A stretch of 64,000 nucleotides of DNA from Bradyrhizobium lupini (GCF_040939785.1 NZ_CP162553.1:4278001-4342000); one strand, 5' to 3'; shown: positions 30,547-40,128, counted from the stretch's first letter. Made by a program: numbers and translations. The notes: generated by a model from the letters alone, not told the origin.

Positions 30547-30562
30547 TTTCGCATGCGAAATA
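30545..30562. promoter_or_regulatory. 18-bp perfect palindrome over the MarR start codon (candidate operator)
   Basis: TATTTCGCATGCGAAATA is fully self-complementary and centred on the ATG of the MarR gene (30553). Size and symmetry fit a MarR dimer site, and it overlaps the -10 element, so binding would block transcription of the regulator and the following enoyl-CoA hydratase gene. Confidence 0.6.
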
Positions 30563-31020
30563 AAGACGCGGGCGCGAGACACCATCGGTTGATCTACCTG
30601 TTGAGCGTGGCGCAGCGGCGCGTGCAGCGCTGGATGGCGGCGCAGCCTTCGAGCGAGGTCACGCCGGCGCAAGCGGGGCTGCTGTTCATCCTCGGCAAGC
30701 AGAACGGCGTCCTGATGGGTGAGGTGGGCGCGGCGCTCGACATGGGGCCGGCCGGCATCTCGGGGCTGGTCGACCGTACGGCGGCGGCTAAACTGGTCGA
30801 GCGGCGCGCGGATCACGAGGATGGTCGCGCCTGGCGCGTCTGGCTGACGCCGAAGGGGCGGACGGCACTGGCGCAGGCGAAGGCCAGCGCGGCACAGATC
30901 AACGCGGCGTTGACGGACGGATTCACCAGTGCGGAGATCGATATCGTCGCGCGCTGGCTGACCAGCATTCAGGACAAGTTTCCAAGACAGCTTTCAACAG
31001 AGCTTTCTAGAGATCCATAG
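30553..31020 (+). CDS. MarR family transcriptional regulator
   Basis: The 155-residue product has the winged-helix of MarR proteins: helices LIYLLSVAQRRVQRWM, the recognition region LMGEVGAALDMGPAGISGLVDRTAAAKLV, and the wing VERRADHEDGRAWRVWLTPKGR with the conserved D-x-R pattern. MarR dimers usually sense aromatic or CoA-linked ligands. The enoyl-CoA hydratase gene follows 17 nt downstream, so it probably autoregulates a small acyl-CoA catabolic operon. The start codon lies inside a perfect palindrome. Confidence 0.9.
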   Translation: MRNKDAGARHHRLIYLLSVAQRRVQRWMAAQPSSEVTPAQAGLLFILGKQNGVLMGEVGAALDMGPAGISGLVDRTAAAKLVERRADHEDGRAWRVWLTPKGRTALAQAKASAAQINAALTDGFTSAEIDIVARWLTSIQDKFPRQLSTELSRDP

Positions 31021-31037
31021 GAATAGAGGAGAGACCC

Positions 31038-31808
31038 ATGACCGAGCACGTCCGGATCCGGAACGACGGCGGAATTCTCACGCTCACGCTGGCACGCCCC
31101 GACAAGAAGAATGCGCTGACGGATGCGATGTACGGCAAGCTCGCCGATGCCATCGAATCAGCCGAGCACGATCCGTCGGTCCGCGTGATCCTGATCCGCG
31201 GCGAAGGCGACATGTTTACCGCCGGCAACGATGTCGGCGAGTTCGCGGCGGTCGCGGCGGGCAAGTCGGAAGGAAGCCGCAACGTCGTGCGCTTCATCCA
31301 GTCGCTGGCGCGCTGCTCCCGGCCCTTGGTGGCCGCGGTGCAGGGCCGCGCCGTCGGCGTCGGCACCACGATGCTGCTGCATTGCGACCTCGTCGTGCTT
31401 GCCGACAACGCGCAATTGTCGACGCCCTTCGTCAGCCTCGCACTGGTGCCGGAAGCAGCCTCCAGCCTGCTGATGCCGGCGCGCATCGGCTATGCGCGGG
31501 CCTACGAGATGTTCGCGCTGGGCGAGACGGTGCCGGCCAAATCCGCGCTGGAATGGGGGCTCGCCAACCGCGTCGTGCCGCTCGACAAGCTCGATGCCGA
31601 GGCGCTCGCGCTGGCGCAGCGTCTTGCCCGTCAGCCGGCCGGCGCACTCACCGCCACCAAGAAGCTGATGCGCAACGGCGAGACGCTGGTCGCGCAGATG
31701 AATGCCGAAGGCGAGCAGTTCGGGCTGCGCCTGCGCACCGCTGAGGCGCGCGAGGCCTTCACGGCGTTCACGGAACGCCGCCCGCCGGATTTCACCAAGG
31801 TTGCGTGA
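31038..31808 (+). CDS. Enoyl-CoA hydratase/isomerase
   Basis: The 256-residue crotonase-fold protein shows NDGGILTLTLARPDKKNALT at the N-terminus, the oxyanion loop region GNDVGEF, AAVQGRAVGVGTTMLLHCDLVVLAD, and the second oxyanion block FVSLALVPEAASSLLMPARIGYARA. The glutamate in LVPEAA occupies the second catalytic acid position; the first acidic position near VGVGT is less clear, so isomerase rather than hydratase activity is possible. It would act in fatty- or aromatic-acid beta-oxidation. An AGGAGAG ribosome site precedes the ATG, and the gene is in one operon with MarR. Confidence 0.88.
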   Translation: MTEHVRIRNDGGILTLTLARPDKKNALTDAMYGKLADAIESAEHDPSVRVILIRGEGDMFTAGNDVGEFAAVAAGKSEGSRNVVRFIQSLARCSRPLVAAVQGRAVGVGTTMLLHCDLVVLADNAQLSTPFVSLALVPEAASSLLMPARIGYARAYEMFALGETVPAKSALEWGLANRVVPLDKLDAEALALAQRLARQPAGALTATKKLMRNGETLVAQMNAEGEQFGLRLRTAEAREAFTAFTERRPPDFTKVA

Positions 31809-31941
31809 TATCCGGGACTGCGCTGAGGCTCGTCGGGCCGGAAACTCACGCCCATTCGATTAAAACCTTAACGGAACATTGGCATGTCGCGGGCAAGGTG
31901 GCGCTCGAAAGAATAGGCCCCCGACCCAGGCCCCCGACACC

Positions 31942-34023
31942 ATGGCAATGTTTAAGAAATCAGTAAGTTCGCTCCTTCTGACCTTGATGGCCCTGCTGGC
32001 TGCGGGTGCGCTGGCCTCCACGGCGATCCAGATGGTTGGGGCGTTCGGCCGCTATAGCGACAGCCTCGAGACCGCGCGGCTTGCCGCGGCCGACAAGGCG
32101 ATCTTCCATGGCGTGCTGGCGCTGCGCAACAATCGCGGCGATGCCCAGAGCGCGATCCTCGGCGAGGATGATCCGCGAGCAAAACTCGAGGCGGCGGAGA
32201 AGGCCGAGCAGGGCGGCTATGACGCCATCGGCGCCGCGCTCGCCACCGTCGATTTCGCCCGCCGCGACGAACTCGCTGGCACATTGAAGCAGGGCTGGAG
32301 CGCCGCCGCGCCGCAATTCCAGCTGTTCTACGACGAGGCCAAGCGCCCGCGCGCCGAACGCAAGATCGAGCGGACCAACTCCTGGTATGATGCCGTCACC
32401 AAGGTGATCGAAACGGCCAACCTCGCCTCCACCGCGGTGTCGAACCGTGCCTGGATGAATGACCCTTTCATCGCCCGCATGATCCAGGTCCGGCGCTTCG
32501 CCTGGCAGGTGCGCGACCGTTATGGGATCCATTGTTCGTCGCTTCGCTCCAACGTCAACAGCAGCAAGCCGCTCGACGACGCCCAGAAGCGGTCAGTGGC
32601 GCAATGGGATGGCACGATCGCCTCCGGCTGGGCAGGCATGGCCGAGTTGCTGGCCTCGCCCGACGTGGCGGCGGAGCTGGTGACGGCCGCGACGGACGCG
32701 AAGGCCAAGACCGACGGTGCGCTCAAGCAGATCGGCGACCTCACCAAGAATTTCGACGGCAGCGGTAAGCCCGCGATGCCCGCCGCGGAATGGAATACGC
32801 TGTGTCAGTCACCCTTTGCGTCCATCGTCGCGGTGGCCAACAAGGCGCTCGACCAGTCAATCGTCCGGGCGGAAACGGTGCAGGCCAAGGCGCTCACCAA
32901 TCTCGTCGTGCAGTCGCTCGCGTTCCTGCTCGCGCTCGCCGTGACCCTGACCGGCGTGTACGTGGTGCGCAATCGCCTGATGCGCCCGGTGCGCGCCATC
33001 CTGGACGCGATCGCCAAGATCAGCGCCCGCGACTACGCGACGCCCGTCCCGCAATCCAGGTATCCCGACGAGTTCGGCACCATGGCGGCCGCACTCGAAA
33101 GCCTGCGCGAGAGCGCGGCGACCGCGGAACGCCTGGGCCAGGAGCGCGAATCGCAGCAGGCGCTCCAGCTCGCCCGCTCCGGCACCGTCGATGCGGCCTG
33201 CCGCAGTTTCGACGACACCGTGCAAGCCGTCATTCACAGCGTTGCGGCGTCGACCAAGGAGCTCGATGCCACCGCGACGGACGTCCGCTCACTGGTTTCG
33301 GAATCGAGCAGCCAGACCGCGGCGGTCTCCTCCTCCGCCGAGCAGGCCACCAACAATCTCGAGACCATCGCAGCGGCGACCGAAGAACTCTCGGCGTCCG
33401 TCGGCGAGATCTCCGCGCAGGTGCAGGCCAGCGCCCGCGAGGCCCGCGAAGCCGTGTCGCAGGCAGCGCAGACCAATGCGACGGTCGAAATCCTCGATCA
33501 GACCGCTGGCCGCATAGGCGAGGTCGTGAAGATGATCAACGCCATCGCAGGGCAGACCAATCTCCTGGCGTTGAACGCCACCATCGAAGCCGCGCGCGCG
33601 GGCGAGGCCGGCCGCGGCTTCGCCGTGGTCGCCGGCGAGGTCAAGAGCCTCGCTTCGCAGACGGCGACGGCGACGGAAGAAATCTCCCGCCAGGTCGCGG
33701 AGATCCAGGGCGCGACGGGCCAGGCGGTCGCGGCCATCCGCGCGATCGGCGGCGCGATCAGCGGCATCGACGAAAAGATGACGGCGATCGCGGCAGCGGT
33801 CGAACAGCAGCGTGCGGCCACCACCGAGATCTCCCGCAACTTCCAGCAGGCCGCGCAGGGAACCCGCGAGGTCACCGACACCATCGGCAGCGTCGCCAGG
33901 CTGAACCAGGAGACGGGCAATGCCGGTTCGGTCCTGTCGGTGTCCGTGACGAAAATGTCCGCCGACGCCGATCGTCTCCGCGTCGCGGTCGAGGGCTTTT
34001 TGGGCGCGGTGAGGACCGCATAG
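31942..34023 (+). CDS. Methyl-accepting chemotaxis protein
   Basis: The 693-residue chemoreceptor has a membrane helix at about 9-30, a helical periplasmic sensor domain, a second helix at about 322-343, a HAMP domain ([26 protein letters not shown] and [17 protein letters not shown]), then a cytoplasmic signalling hairpin with the conserved tip [24 protein letters not shown]. It passes ligand signals to CheA/CheW to steer flagella. The sensor has two cysteines (IHCSSLRS and LCQSPF), and its ligand cannot be read. No che genes are nearby, so it is an orphan receptor. Confidence 0.92.
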   Translation: MAMFKKSVSSLLLTLMALLAAGALASTAIQMVGAFGRYSDSLETARLAAADKAIFHGVLALRNNRGDAQSAILGEDDPRAKLEAAEKAEQGGYDAIGAALATVDFARRDELAGTLKQGWSAAAPQFQLFYDEAKRPRAERKIERTNSWYDAVTKVIETANLASTAVSNRAWMNDPFIARMIQVRRFAWQVRDRYGIHCSSLRSNVNSSKPLDDAQKRSVAQWDGTIASGWAGMAELLASPDVAAELVTAATDAKAKTDGALKQIGDLTKNFDGSGKPAMPAAEWNTLCQSPFASIVAVANKALDQSIVRAETVQAKALTNLVVQSLAFLLALAVTLTGVYVVRNRLMRPVRAILDAIAKISARDYATPVPQSRYPDEFGTMAAALESLRESAATAERLGQERESQQALQLARSGTVDAACRSFDDTVQAVIHSVAASTKELDATATDVRSLVSESSSQTAAVSSSAEQATNNLETIAAATEELSASVGEISAQVQASAREAREAVSQAAQTNATVEILDQTAGRIGEVVKMINAIAGQTNLLALNATIEAARAGEAGRGFAVVAGEVKSLASQTATATEEISRQVAEIQGATGQAVAAIRAIGGAISGIDEKMTAIAAAVEQQRAATTEISRNFQQAAQGTREVTDTIGSVARLNQETGNAGSVLSVSVTKMSADADRLRVAVEGFLGAVRTA

Positions 34024-34147
34024 CTTCGACAATCTTCCGTCCTTACGTCGCGCGATCGGCATTGCCGCCGATGCGCGCGGCGGGTACATCTGTGGCGCTG
34101 TGCGAGCGTCGCGGCAGATGTAAGAGATATCAGGGATGGAGAGTTCG

Positions 34148-35088
34148 ATGCCGGTCACGCCCCACCACAAGGCCCAGCGCCCCTATCGCGGCGTGTTCCC
34201 GGTCGCACCCACCATCTTCGACGAGCGCGGCGAACTCGACCTTGAGGGACAGCGTCGCTGCATCGATTTCATGATTGACGCAGGCTCGAACGGTCTGTGC
34301 ATTCTCGCCAATTTCTCCGAGCAGTTCGTGCTCACGGATGCCGAGCGCGAGACCGTGATGCATGCGGTGCTGGAGCATGTCGCGGGCCGCGTTCCCGTGA
34401 TCGTCACCACCACGCATTTCAGCTCGGCCGTCTGCGCCGCGCGCAGCCGGCAGGCCGAGGCGGCCGGTGCCGCCATGGTCATGGTGATGCCGCCCTATCA
34501 CGGCGCCACCTTCCGCGTGCCCGAAAAAGGCGTCGTCGAATTCTTCAAGGTGCTGTCGGGCGCGATCAAGATTCCGATCATGATCCAGGATGCGCCTGTC
34601 GCCGGCACCCCCTGTCGGTTGAGCTGCTCGCGCGGCTGGCGCGCGATTTCGCCAACATCCGCTATTTCAAGATCGAGGTGCCGGGCGCGGCTGCAAAGCT
34701 GCGCAGCCTGATCGACGCCGGCGGCAGCGATATCGAGGGTCCCTGGGACGGCGAGGAAGCGATCACGCTGCTCGCCGATCTCGATGCCGGCGCCACCGGC
34801 GCGATGACCGGCGGCGGCTATCCCGACGGCATCCGCCAGATCGTCGATCCTTATTTCGCCGGCAAGCGTGAAGAGGCCAAAGCCGCCTACGAACGCTGGC
34901 TGCCGCTGATCAACTACGAAAACCGCCAATGCGGCCTGATCGCCTGCAAGGCGATGATGCAGGCCGGCGGCGTGATCAAGTCGGACACGGTGCGGCATCC
35001 GCTCCAGCCGTTGCACCCGGCGACGCGGGCCGGGCTGCTGGAGTTGGCCAAGGAGCGCGATGCGCTGGCGTTGAGGTGGGGGAAGTAG
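34148..35088 (+). pseudogene. DapA-family protein with -1 frameshift
   Basis: The first part (VFPVAPTIFDERGELDLEG, VIVTTTHFSSAVC, VMPPYHGATFRV, PIMIQDAPVAGTP) is a DapA-family TIM barrel. The C run at 34608-34612 has five C; adding one restores the frame to LSVELLARLARDFANIRYFKIEVPGAAAK and on to the stop at 35088, 313 residues in total. The Schiff-base lysine is the K of YFKIEVPG. The expected GTTGE loop is replaced by NFSEQFVL, as in a subgroup of family members of unknown substrate. A GGAG site precedes the ATG at 34148. The homopolymer lesion may be a sequencing error. Confidence 0.75.
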
Positions 35089-35097
35089 CGCAACGCT

Positions 35098-35123
35098 GTC
35101 GTCCCGGCGAAGGCCGGGACGAC
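35098..35123. repeat. Short palindromic intergenic repeat
   Basis: GTCGTCCCGGC-GAAG-GCCGGGACGAC forms an 11-bp perfect stem with a 4-nt loop just after the DapA-family stop. It lacks a following T run, so it looks like a REP-type palindrome of a kind often seen between genes in Bradyrhizobium rather than an intrinsic terminator. Confidence 0.6.
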
Positions 35124-35346
35124 GCTGAGTGTGAGGTGCGCACCCTGGCCTGATCCCGCCAGCTTCCATCTGGCTGAAGGCGTCGAATTAACGCGGTTCG
35201 GGCGGTTTCCCGCAGCCCGGCGATGACATATTGTACGCTCGCCAACCTGGCCCGCGGAGCAACTCAAGACATCGCGCAACAGCTCTTCATTATGCCGCTA
35301 TTCCGAACCAGGTTGGTGCGAACCAACGAAACAGGGAGGCAGTGCC

Positions 35347-36747
35347 ATGACGATGAGGCCGGATCCCACCTTTCACGCATCGCCCAAGCTTGCGATGGAA
35401 GCTCCTGCGGAGAACTTTGCCTACACGTTGCTGCTCAGTCCGGATTTCTCGAAACCGGATGCTCTCGCGGTGATCGACGCCAAGCCGGGATCGCCGACCT
35501 ACAGCCAGATCGTCCACACCGTGACGATGCCCAACAAGGGCGATGAGTTTCATCACTTCGGTTGGAATGCCTGCTCCTCCGCCTTGTCGCCGCTCACTGG
35601 GCATGCCTTCATCGAGCGGCGCTATCTCATCATCCCCGGGCTGCGCTCGTCGCGGATTTACATCATCGATACCAAGCCCGATCCGACCAAAGCCAAAATC
35701 CACAAGATCATCGAGCCCGAGGAAGTCTTCAAAAAGACCGGCTATTCGCGGCCGCACACCATCCATTGCGGGCCGGACGGCGTCTATGTGAGCACGCTCG
35801 GCGGCGGCGGCAAGGACGGCACCAACGGGCCTCCAGGCGTCTTCATCATGGATTGCGAGACGTTCGAGGTCCTTGGACGATGGGAGATCGACCGCGGTCC
35901 GCAGACGCTGCACTATGATTTCTGGTGGAACCTGCCGCGCGACTACATGGTGACGAGCGAATGGGCATTGCCGCCGCAGTTCGAGAACGGGATCGTCCCG
36001 GAAGATCTGCTGGCGAACAAATATGGCCATCGTCTCCACTTCTGGGATCTCCGCGCCCGTCGCAACGTGCAGACCATCGACCTCGGCGCCAATCATCAGA
36101 TGGCGCTGGAGGTACGGCCGGCGCACGATCCGGTTCGCGAATACGGCTTTGTAGGCGTTGTGGTCGACACCACGAATCTCGAAGCCTCGATCTGGACCTG
36201 GTGGCGCGAAGGCGGAAAATTCCATGCGGAGAAGACGGCGACGATCCCGCCCGAGCCTGCGCCAAAGGAGAAGCTCCCGCCGCTGCTTCAGGGCTTTGGC
36301 GCCGTGCCGCCGCTGGTGACCGACATCGACCTGTCGATGGATGATCGTTTTCTCTATGTCTCGTGCTGGGGCACGGGTGAAATGCGCCAGTACGACGTGA
36401 GTGATCCGCGAAAGCCGAAGCTTGCGGGCTCGGTTCACATCGGCGGCATCGCGCGCCGCACCCCCCATCCGAACGGCAAGGCATTTGCGGCCGGTCCGCA
36501 GATGGTCGAGATCAGCCGGGACGGCAGGCGGGTGTACTGGACCAATTCGCTCTATTCCACCTGGGATGACCAGTTCTATCCCGATGGCGTTCCGGGTTTG
36601 GAAGTCATGGCCAATGTCGGTCGCAATGGTGGCCTCGAGCTCGACAAGAACTACTTCGTGAGCTTCCCCGACGGATATCGTGCGCACCAGATCAGGCTGG
36701 AGGGCGGCGATTGTTCGACGGACTCCTTTTGCTACCCGTCGGCCTAG
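35347..36747 (+). CDS. SBP56/selenium-binding protein family, probable methanethiol oxidase
   Basis: The 466-residue protein is a beta-propeller of the SBP56 family, with signature segments KGDEFHHFGWNACSS, SRPHTIHCGPDG, LHYDFWWNLPRDYMVTSEW and GGIARRTPHPNGKAFAAGPQM. Bacterial members studied in Hyphomicrobium are copper-dependent methanethiol oxidases producing formaldehyde, H2S and H2O2, and conserved His residues as in PHTIH and HHFGW are likely metal ligands. Unlike those enzymes no obvious signal peptide is seen, so it may be cytoplasmic. GGGAGG precedes the ATG. The next gene overlaps its 3' end by 37 nt. Confidence 0.85.
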   Translation: MTMRPDPTFHASPKLAMEAPAENFAYTLLLSPDFSKPDALAVIDAKPGSPTYSQIVHTVTMPNKGDEFHHFGWNACSSALSPLTGHAFIERRYLIIPGLRSSRIYIIDTKPDPTKAKIHKIIEPEEVFKKTGYSRPHTIHCGPDGVYVSTLGGGGKDGTNGPPGVFIMDCETFEVLGRWEIDRGPQTLHYDFWWNLPRDYMVTSEWALPPQFENGIVPEDLLANKYGHRLHFWDLRARRNVQTIDLGANHQMALEVRPAHDPVREYGFVGVVVDTTNLEASIWTWWREGGKFHAEKTATIPPEPAPKEKLPPLLQGFGAVPPLVTDIDLSMDDRFLYVSCWGTGEMRQYDVSDPRKPKLAGSVHIGGIARRTPHPNGKAFAAGPQMVEISRDGRRVYWTNSLYSTWDDQFYPDGVPGLEVMANVGRNGGLELDKNYFVSFPDGYRAHQIRLEGGDCSTDSFCYPSA

Positions 36748-37418
36748 ATTGGGCACACGCGAGCCTCGGCTGGCTGTGGCTCGCTCTTGTTGCGAGCGGT
36801 CTCTATCACGGGGTCAATCCGGGAATGGGCTGGCCGCTCGCCGTTTCGGCCGGGCTCATGGACAAGAGCCCGCGCGCGCTCTTTCGTGCGTTGTGGGCTC
36901 TGGCCGCCGGACATCTCCTGGCAACGCTTCTCGTGCTGCTGCCATTCGCGTTCCTGCTCGTGCTGGCCGAGTGGCAGCGTTCGATCCAGCTCGGCGCGAG
37001 CCTTTTCGTCATCGGCTTCGGCGTCTATCGGCTGGTCGAGCGGCGCCATCCGCGCGCGCTGGCACGAATTCCGCCGACGCAATTGGCGCTCTGGTCATTT
37101 GCCGTTGCCATTGCTCACGGCGCCGCCTTGATGCTCGTGCCGATCTATCTCGGGCTCTGCCAGGCCTTCGAACTCGATGCCGGCCATGAGGCCGCCGGCG
37201 CGCTGATGAAGGCGAGTCTCGGGATGGCGGTTCTGGTGTCTTTGGTGCACGTCGCTGCCATGGTCAGCGCCGGCGGATGTCTGGCGTGGCTGGTCTACCG
37301 CCATCTGGGATTGAGGTTCGTCTCGCGAAGCTGGTTCAATCTGGATGTAATCTGGGCCACCAGCCTCATTCTGGTTGGCGTTGTGGCCTTCGGCTTCAAT
37401 CTCGCGAGCTGGCACTGA
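36711..37418 (+). CDS. Multi-pass membrane protein translationally overlapping the SBP56 gene
   Basis: I do not recognise a named family. The 235-residue protein has six or seven hydrophobic helices, an early conserved-looking GLYHGVNPGMGWPLA motif within helix 1, and His residues in ALAAGHLLAT, AVAIAHGAAL and SLVHVAAM that could form a metal path. A TTG start with GGAGGG 6 nt upstream lies inside the SBP56 gene, so synthesis is probably coupled to it. A metal (perhaps copper or nickel type) transport or sulfur-product export role next to a metalloenzyme is only inference. Confidence 0.65.
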   Translation: MFDGLLLLPVGLDWAHASLGWLWLALVASGLYHGVNPGMGWPLAVSAGLMDKSPRALFRALWALAAGHLLATLLVLLPFAFLLVLAEWQRSIQLGASLFVIGFGVYRLVERRHPRALARIPPTQLALWSFAVAIAHGAALMLVPIYLGLCQAFELDAGHEAAGALMKASLGMAVLVSLVHVAAMVSAGGCLAWLVYRHLGLRFVSRSWFNLDVIWATSLILVGVVAFGFNLASWH

Positions 37419-37421
37419 CGC

Positions 37422-38120
37422 TTACTGGGTCAAAGCCCACTCGCCGATGATGCGGAAGCGAGCCTTGGCGTGGTCCTGTTTGAACAGCGCGACGCGATCG
37501 ATCGCAAGCGTCTTGAGGCCGAGCGCAGCAAACCTTCCCTGCAGCATTTCCAGAATCGGCCCGCGCCGCTCCACGTCGAGCCGGCCCGTCAACGTCATGT
37601 GGAAACGGAATTCCTCCATCACGTAAGGATAGCCCCAGCGGTCGAGATAGTGGCGCTGCCGTTCGCTCAGCTTCTCCGGCTTGCGCCGCGCACGGTCTTC
37701 CGCGCTCAGCGGCGCGCGGAAGGAGTCGAAGTCGCGCGCGCAATCGGCGGCGAGCTGCTGGAGTTCGCCGACCGGCTCCCCGGGAATGACGGCGATGAAG
37801 CCGCTGATGGAATCGACGACCGGGCGGATCACCGGAATTGCGCGTGCCCTGCCGGCGAATGTCGCGCAGGCCGCAACAAGCTCGACCTCGCGCCTGTCGG
37901 ACGCCAGCGCCATCGGCGCCTTCAGCGTGGCGTGAAAGCCGTATTTGCGGGGATCGGCGGTGACATCACGCCAGTCCGGCGCGAGACGCGATGCGTCGGC
38001 GGGAAACGGCAGCTCGTTGCCGGTATAGGCATCGTAGCCGAGCAACTCCGCGCCGAAGCGGGTGAGCGCGCTGTCGCTGCCTGCGGCAAAATAGATCGCG
38101 TAGCGGGGGAAACTCGTCAT
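37422..38120 (-). CDS. Phosphonate-operon 2H phosphoesterase-like protein (DUF1045)
   Basis: The 232-residue product belongs to the DUF1045 phosphonate-metabolism family. It carries the two HxT(L) motifs of 2H phosphoesterases, HATL at about residue 63 and HMTL at about 174, which line the active site and cleave cyclic or 2',3'-type phosphodiesters. PhnP, the usual 1,2-cyclic phosphate phosphodiesterase of the C-P lyase route, is not in this window, so this protein is a good candidate for that step; this is an inference. It is the last gene of the leftward operon, 18 nt after the PhnM paralogue. Confidence 0.82.
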   Translation of the reverse strand: MTSFPRYAIYFAAGSDSALTRFGAELLGYDAYTGNELPFPADASRLAPDWRDVTADPRKYGFHATLKAPMALASDRREVELVAACATFAGRARAIPVIRPVVDSISGFIAVIPGEPVGELQQLAADCARDFDSFRAPLSAEDRARRKPEKLSERQRHYLDRWGYPYVMEEFRFHMTLTGRLDVERRGPILEMLQGRFAALGLKTLAIDRVALFKQDHAKARFRIIGEWALTQ

Positions 38121-38138
38121 CGTCCGAGCATAGCGGGT

Positions 38139-39332
38139 TTATGCCGCGGCGACAGCTTGGCGCGGGGTAGCTGGCATGCCAAGCAACCGCGTCGCCTCGG
38201 TGAGATGCACGAGCTTGCCGCCTGATATCACGGCGATCAGCCGCGGCCGCAGCGGCATGCTGTCGTCGACCAGCAGAATGTCCGCGCGCCGGCCTTCCGC
38301 GAGCACGCCGCGATCTGCAAGACCGGTCGCGCGCGCGGGCGCGGCGGAGACCAGATTCCAGGCCTCGGTCAGCGGCAGCACGCCATCGGCGGCGAGCCGG
38401 AACGCAGCGAGCAGCTGCGCGGGATAGTAGTAGTCCGAGGCCAGAACCGAGCAGAGCCCTTTGGCGATCATGTCGGATGCCCTGGTCCAGCCCGTGTGGC
38501 TGCCTCCGCGCACGACGTTCGGCGCGCCGTAGACGATGGCGTCACCGTGGCTTGCTGCCGCCCGCGCTGTCTCCTCGTTGATCGGAAACTCCGCAATCGC
38601 CACGCCCATGGCGCGAAAGCCTTCGCGCATCGCGGGCGTCGCATCATCGTGCGAGAGCATCCGCACGTCGGCGGCGCGGGCCGTCGCGGCCAGCCGTGAC
38701 ACGGAAGCCGGCACATCCGCGGCGCGGGACATTATGTGTCCGACCAGCCGGTCGAATTCCTCGCTCGACAGGCCGGTGCGCTCCACCATGCGATTGCGCT
38801 TGCGCGGCTTGGCCATGTCCCCAACCGTGCCGTCCATGTGGTCGTTGAAGGCGAACAGGTCGACGCGGCCCTCAGTGAGCCATTGGCTGATCTCGGTTTC
38901 GGCGTCGAGATTGTAGGTCTCGTGGCGCAGGTGAAAGCGGGTGTCGGCGGCGAATTGCGGGCGCTGCCGTTCGATCGCCTCCATCAGGCTGCGCGCATTG
39001 CCGGCGCTGCGCAGGCCCGGCTCCCACGAACAGGTCGTGGCGTGAAAAACCGTGGTGATGCCGTTGCTGATCGCCTGGCGGTCGCTGTCGGCGAGCGCGA
39101 CGTCGATCGGGAAATCGACCCCGGCGCGCGGCATCATCTGTCGCTCGAAGGCATCGCCATGCAGATCGACGATGCCCGGCAGGACCAGCAGATCGCGCGC
39201 CTTGATCGCCAGCCGCGCCCGGCTGCGCGAGGCATTGATCTCTGCGATGTCCGTTCCGGACACGAGAAGCGACGTTTCGGCGAACTCGGAGCCGATCAGG
39301 GCCCGCCCGCCCTCGAGGAATATGTCTGTCAC
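38139..39332 (-). CDS. phnM: PhnM-family amidohydrolase (second paralogue)
   Basis: The 397-residue protein is an amidohydrolase-superfamily member of the PhnM group, which releases diphosphate from alpha-D-ribose 1-methylphosphonate 5-triphosphate. Visible signatures are [15 protein letters not shown] (metal-binding, with HGD instead of the HTD of the canonical copy), [19 protein letters not shown] and [12 protein letters not shown], plus the late [12 protein letters not shown] second copy lies inside the phnG-N operon at 49410. The stop of the hexapeptide gene overlaps its ATG by 4 nt. The different first motif suggests a related but distinct substrate. Confidence 0.85.
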   Translation of the reverse strand: MTDIFLEGGRALIGSEFAETSLLVSGTDIAEINASRSRARLAIKARDLLVLPGIVDLHGDAFERQMMPRAGVDFPIDVALADSDRQAISNGITTVFHATTCSWEPGLRSAGNARSLMEAIERQRPQFAADTRFHLRHETYNLDAETEISQWLTEGRVDLFAFNDHMDGTVGDMAKPRKRNRMVERTGLSSEEFDRLVGHIMSRAADVPASVSRLAATARAADVRMLSHDDATPAMREGFRAMGVAIAEFPINEETARAAASHGDAIVYGAPNVVRGGSHTGWTRASDMIAKGLCSVLASDYYYPAQLLAAFRLAADGVLPLTEAWNLVSAAPARATGLADRGVLAEGRRADILLVDDSMPLRPRLIAVISGGKLVHLTEATRLLGMPATPRQAVAAA

Positions 39333-39988
39333 GCGACCGCGCTTCGTTTGCTGGCAGAAGAGGGTGCCCCTGCTTCGTATGCCGTGAGGAAATCCTCAAT
39401 CCCGAGCTTGCGGAAATTGGGCAGGGCTTCACGCAACTTGTCGTGATCCCAGTCCCACCAAGCGAGCCTCGCAAGCCGCCCCGCAACCTCTTCCGAGAAC
39501 CGCCGGCGCACGATGCGCGCCGGATTGCCGGCGACGATGGTGTAGGCCGGAACGTCCTTGGTGACGATGGCGCCGGCCGCGATCACCGCGCCGGTGCCGA
39601 TGTTGCGGCCCGGCAGAACGATCGCGCCATGGCCGATCCAGACGTCATGGCCGATATGGACGTGATGCTGGCGCCGCCAGTCGAAGAATTCCGTGTCGTC
39701 GCTCTCGCCTTCGAAATAGGCGCTCGAACGATAGGTGAAGTGCGCCTGCGTGGCGCGTTGCATCGGGTGATTGCCCGGATTGATCCGTGTCATCGCCGCG
39801 ATCGAGCAGAATTTTCCGATGGTGGTGTAGGTGATCTGGGCGTCGTTCACGACATAGGAGTAATCCCCCATCGTCACCTCGTGCAGCATCGTGCGCGCGC
39901 CGACCTCGGTGTAGGCCCCAAGCCTGGCGTCGTGCAGCTTCGCGGAGGGATCGACAGTCGGCTGGACCGAAAGAGCTTTGGCGGCCAT
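39329..39988 (-). CDS. Hexapeptide-repeat transferase of phosphonate operons
   Basis: The 219-residue protein is a left-handed beta-helix acyltransferase: repeats such as [27 protein letters not shown] and [50 protein letters not shown] match the xenobiotic acetyltransferase (Vat/chloramphenicol acetyltransferase type) family. A phosphonate-operon subgroup of this family is known, and its substrate is unclear. It may acetylate aminophosphonates to protect or prepare them. It is the first gene of the leftward operon and has a PHO box about 46 nt before its ATG. Confidence 0.82.
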   Translation of the reverse strand: MAAKALSVQPTVDPSAKLHDARLGAYTEVGARTMLHEVTMGDYSYVVNDAQITYTTIGKFCSIAAMTRINPGNHPMQRATQAHFTYRSSAYFEGESDDTEFFDWRRQHHVHIGHDVWIGHGAIVLPGRNIGTGAVIAAGAIVTKDVPAYTIVAGNPARIVRRRFSEEVAGRLARLAWWDWDHDKLREALPNFRKLGIEDFLTAYEAGAPSSASKRSAVA

Positions 39989-40033
39989 GTTGAATCCGAA
40001 CGAGAGGGCGGGCGTTTCTCTTCGAGCGGCTTG

Positions 40034-40062
40034 ATGACAATGTCATGACGACGCCATGACAG
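40034..40062 (-). promoter_or_regulatory. Three-unit PHO box for the leftward phn operon
   Basis: On the minus strand CTGTCAT, TCGTCAT and TTGTCAT occur at exactly 11-bp spacing (each followed by four other bases). This is the tandem half-site pattern recognised by PhoB dimers under phosphate starvation (consensus CTGTCAT-N4-CTGTCAT). It lies about 46-75 nt before the hexapeptide transferase start. Confidence 0.75.
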
Positions 40063-40110
40063 GGGATGAACAGGAGATGAGGTGTGTAGGATCGCCGCAC
40101 CGCAACGTCC

Positions 40111-40128
40111 GTGTCACACAAGTGTCAA
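40111..40128 (+). promoter_or_regulatory. PHO box upstream of phnC
   Basis: GTGTCAC-ACAA-GTGTCAA has two TGTCA half-sites 11 bp apart, close to the PhoB consensus, and lies about 44 nt before the phnC start in the same divergent region as the leftward PHO box. Confidence 0.65.

Noticed and set aside
35098..35123. Intrinsic terminator after the DapA-family gene
   Set aside because: The stem is perfect, but no T run follows on either strand; it is better called a palindromic repeat.
35290..36756. 488-codon minus-strand frame
   Set aside because: It is antisense to the complete SBP56 gene and its composition is shadow-like.
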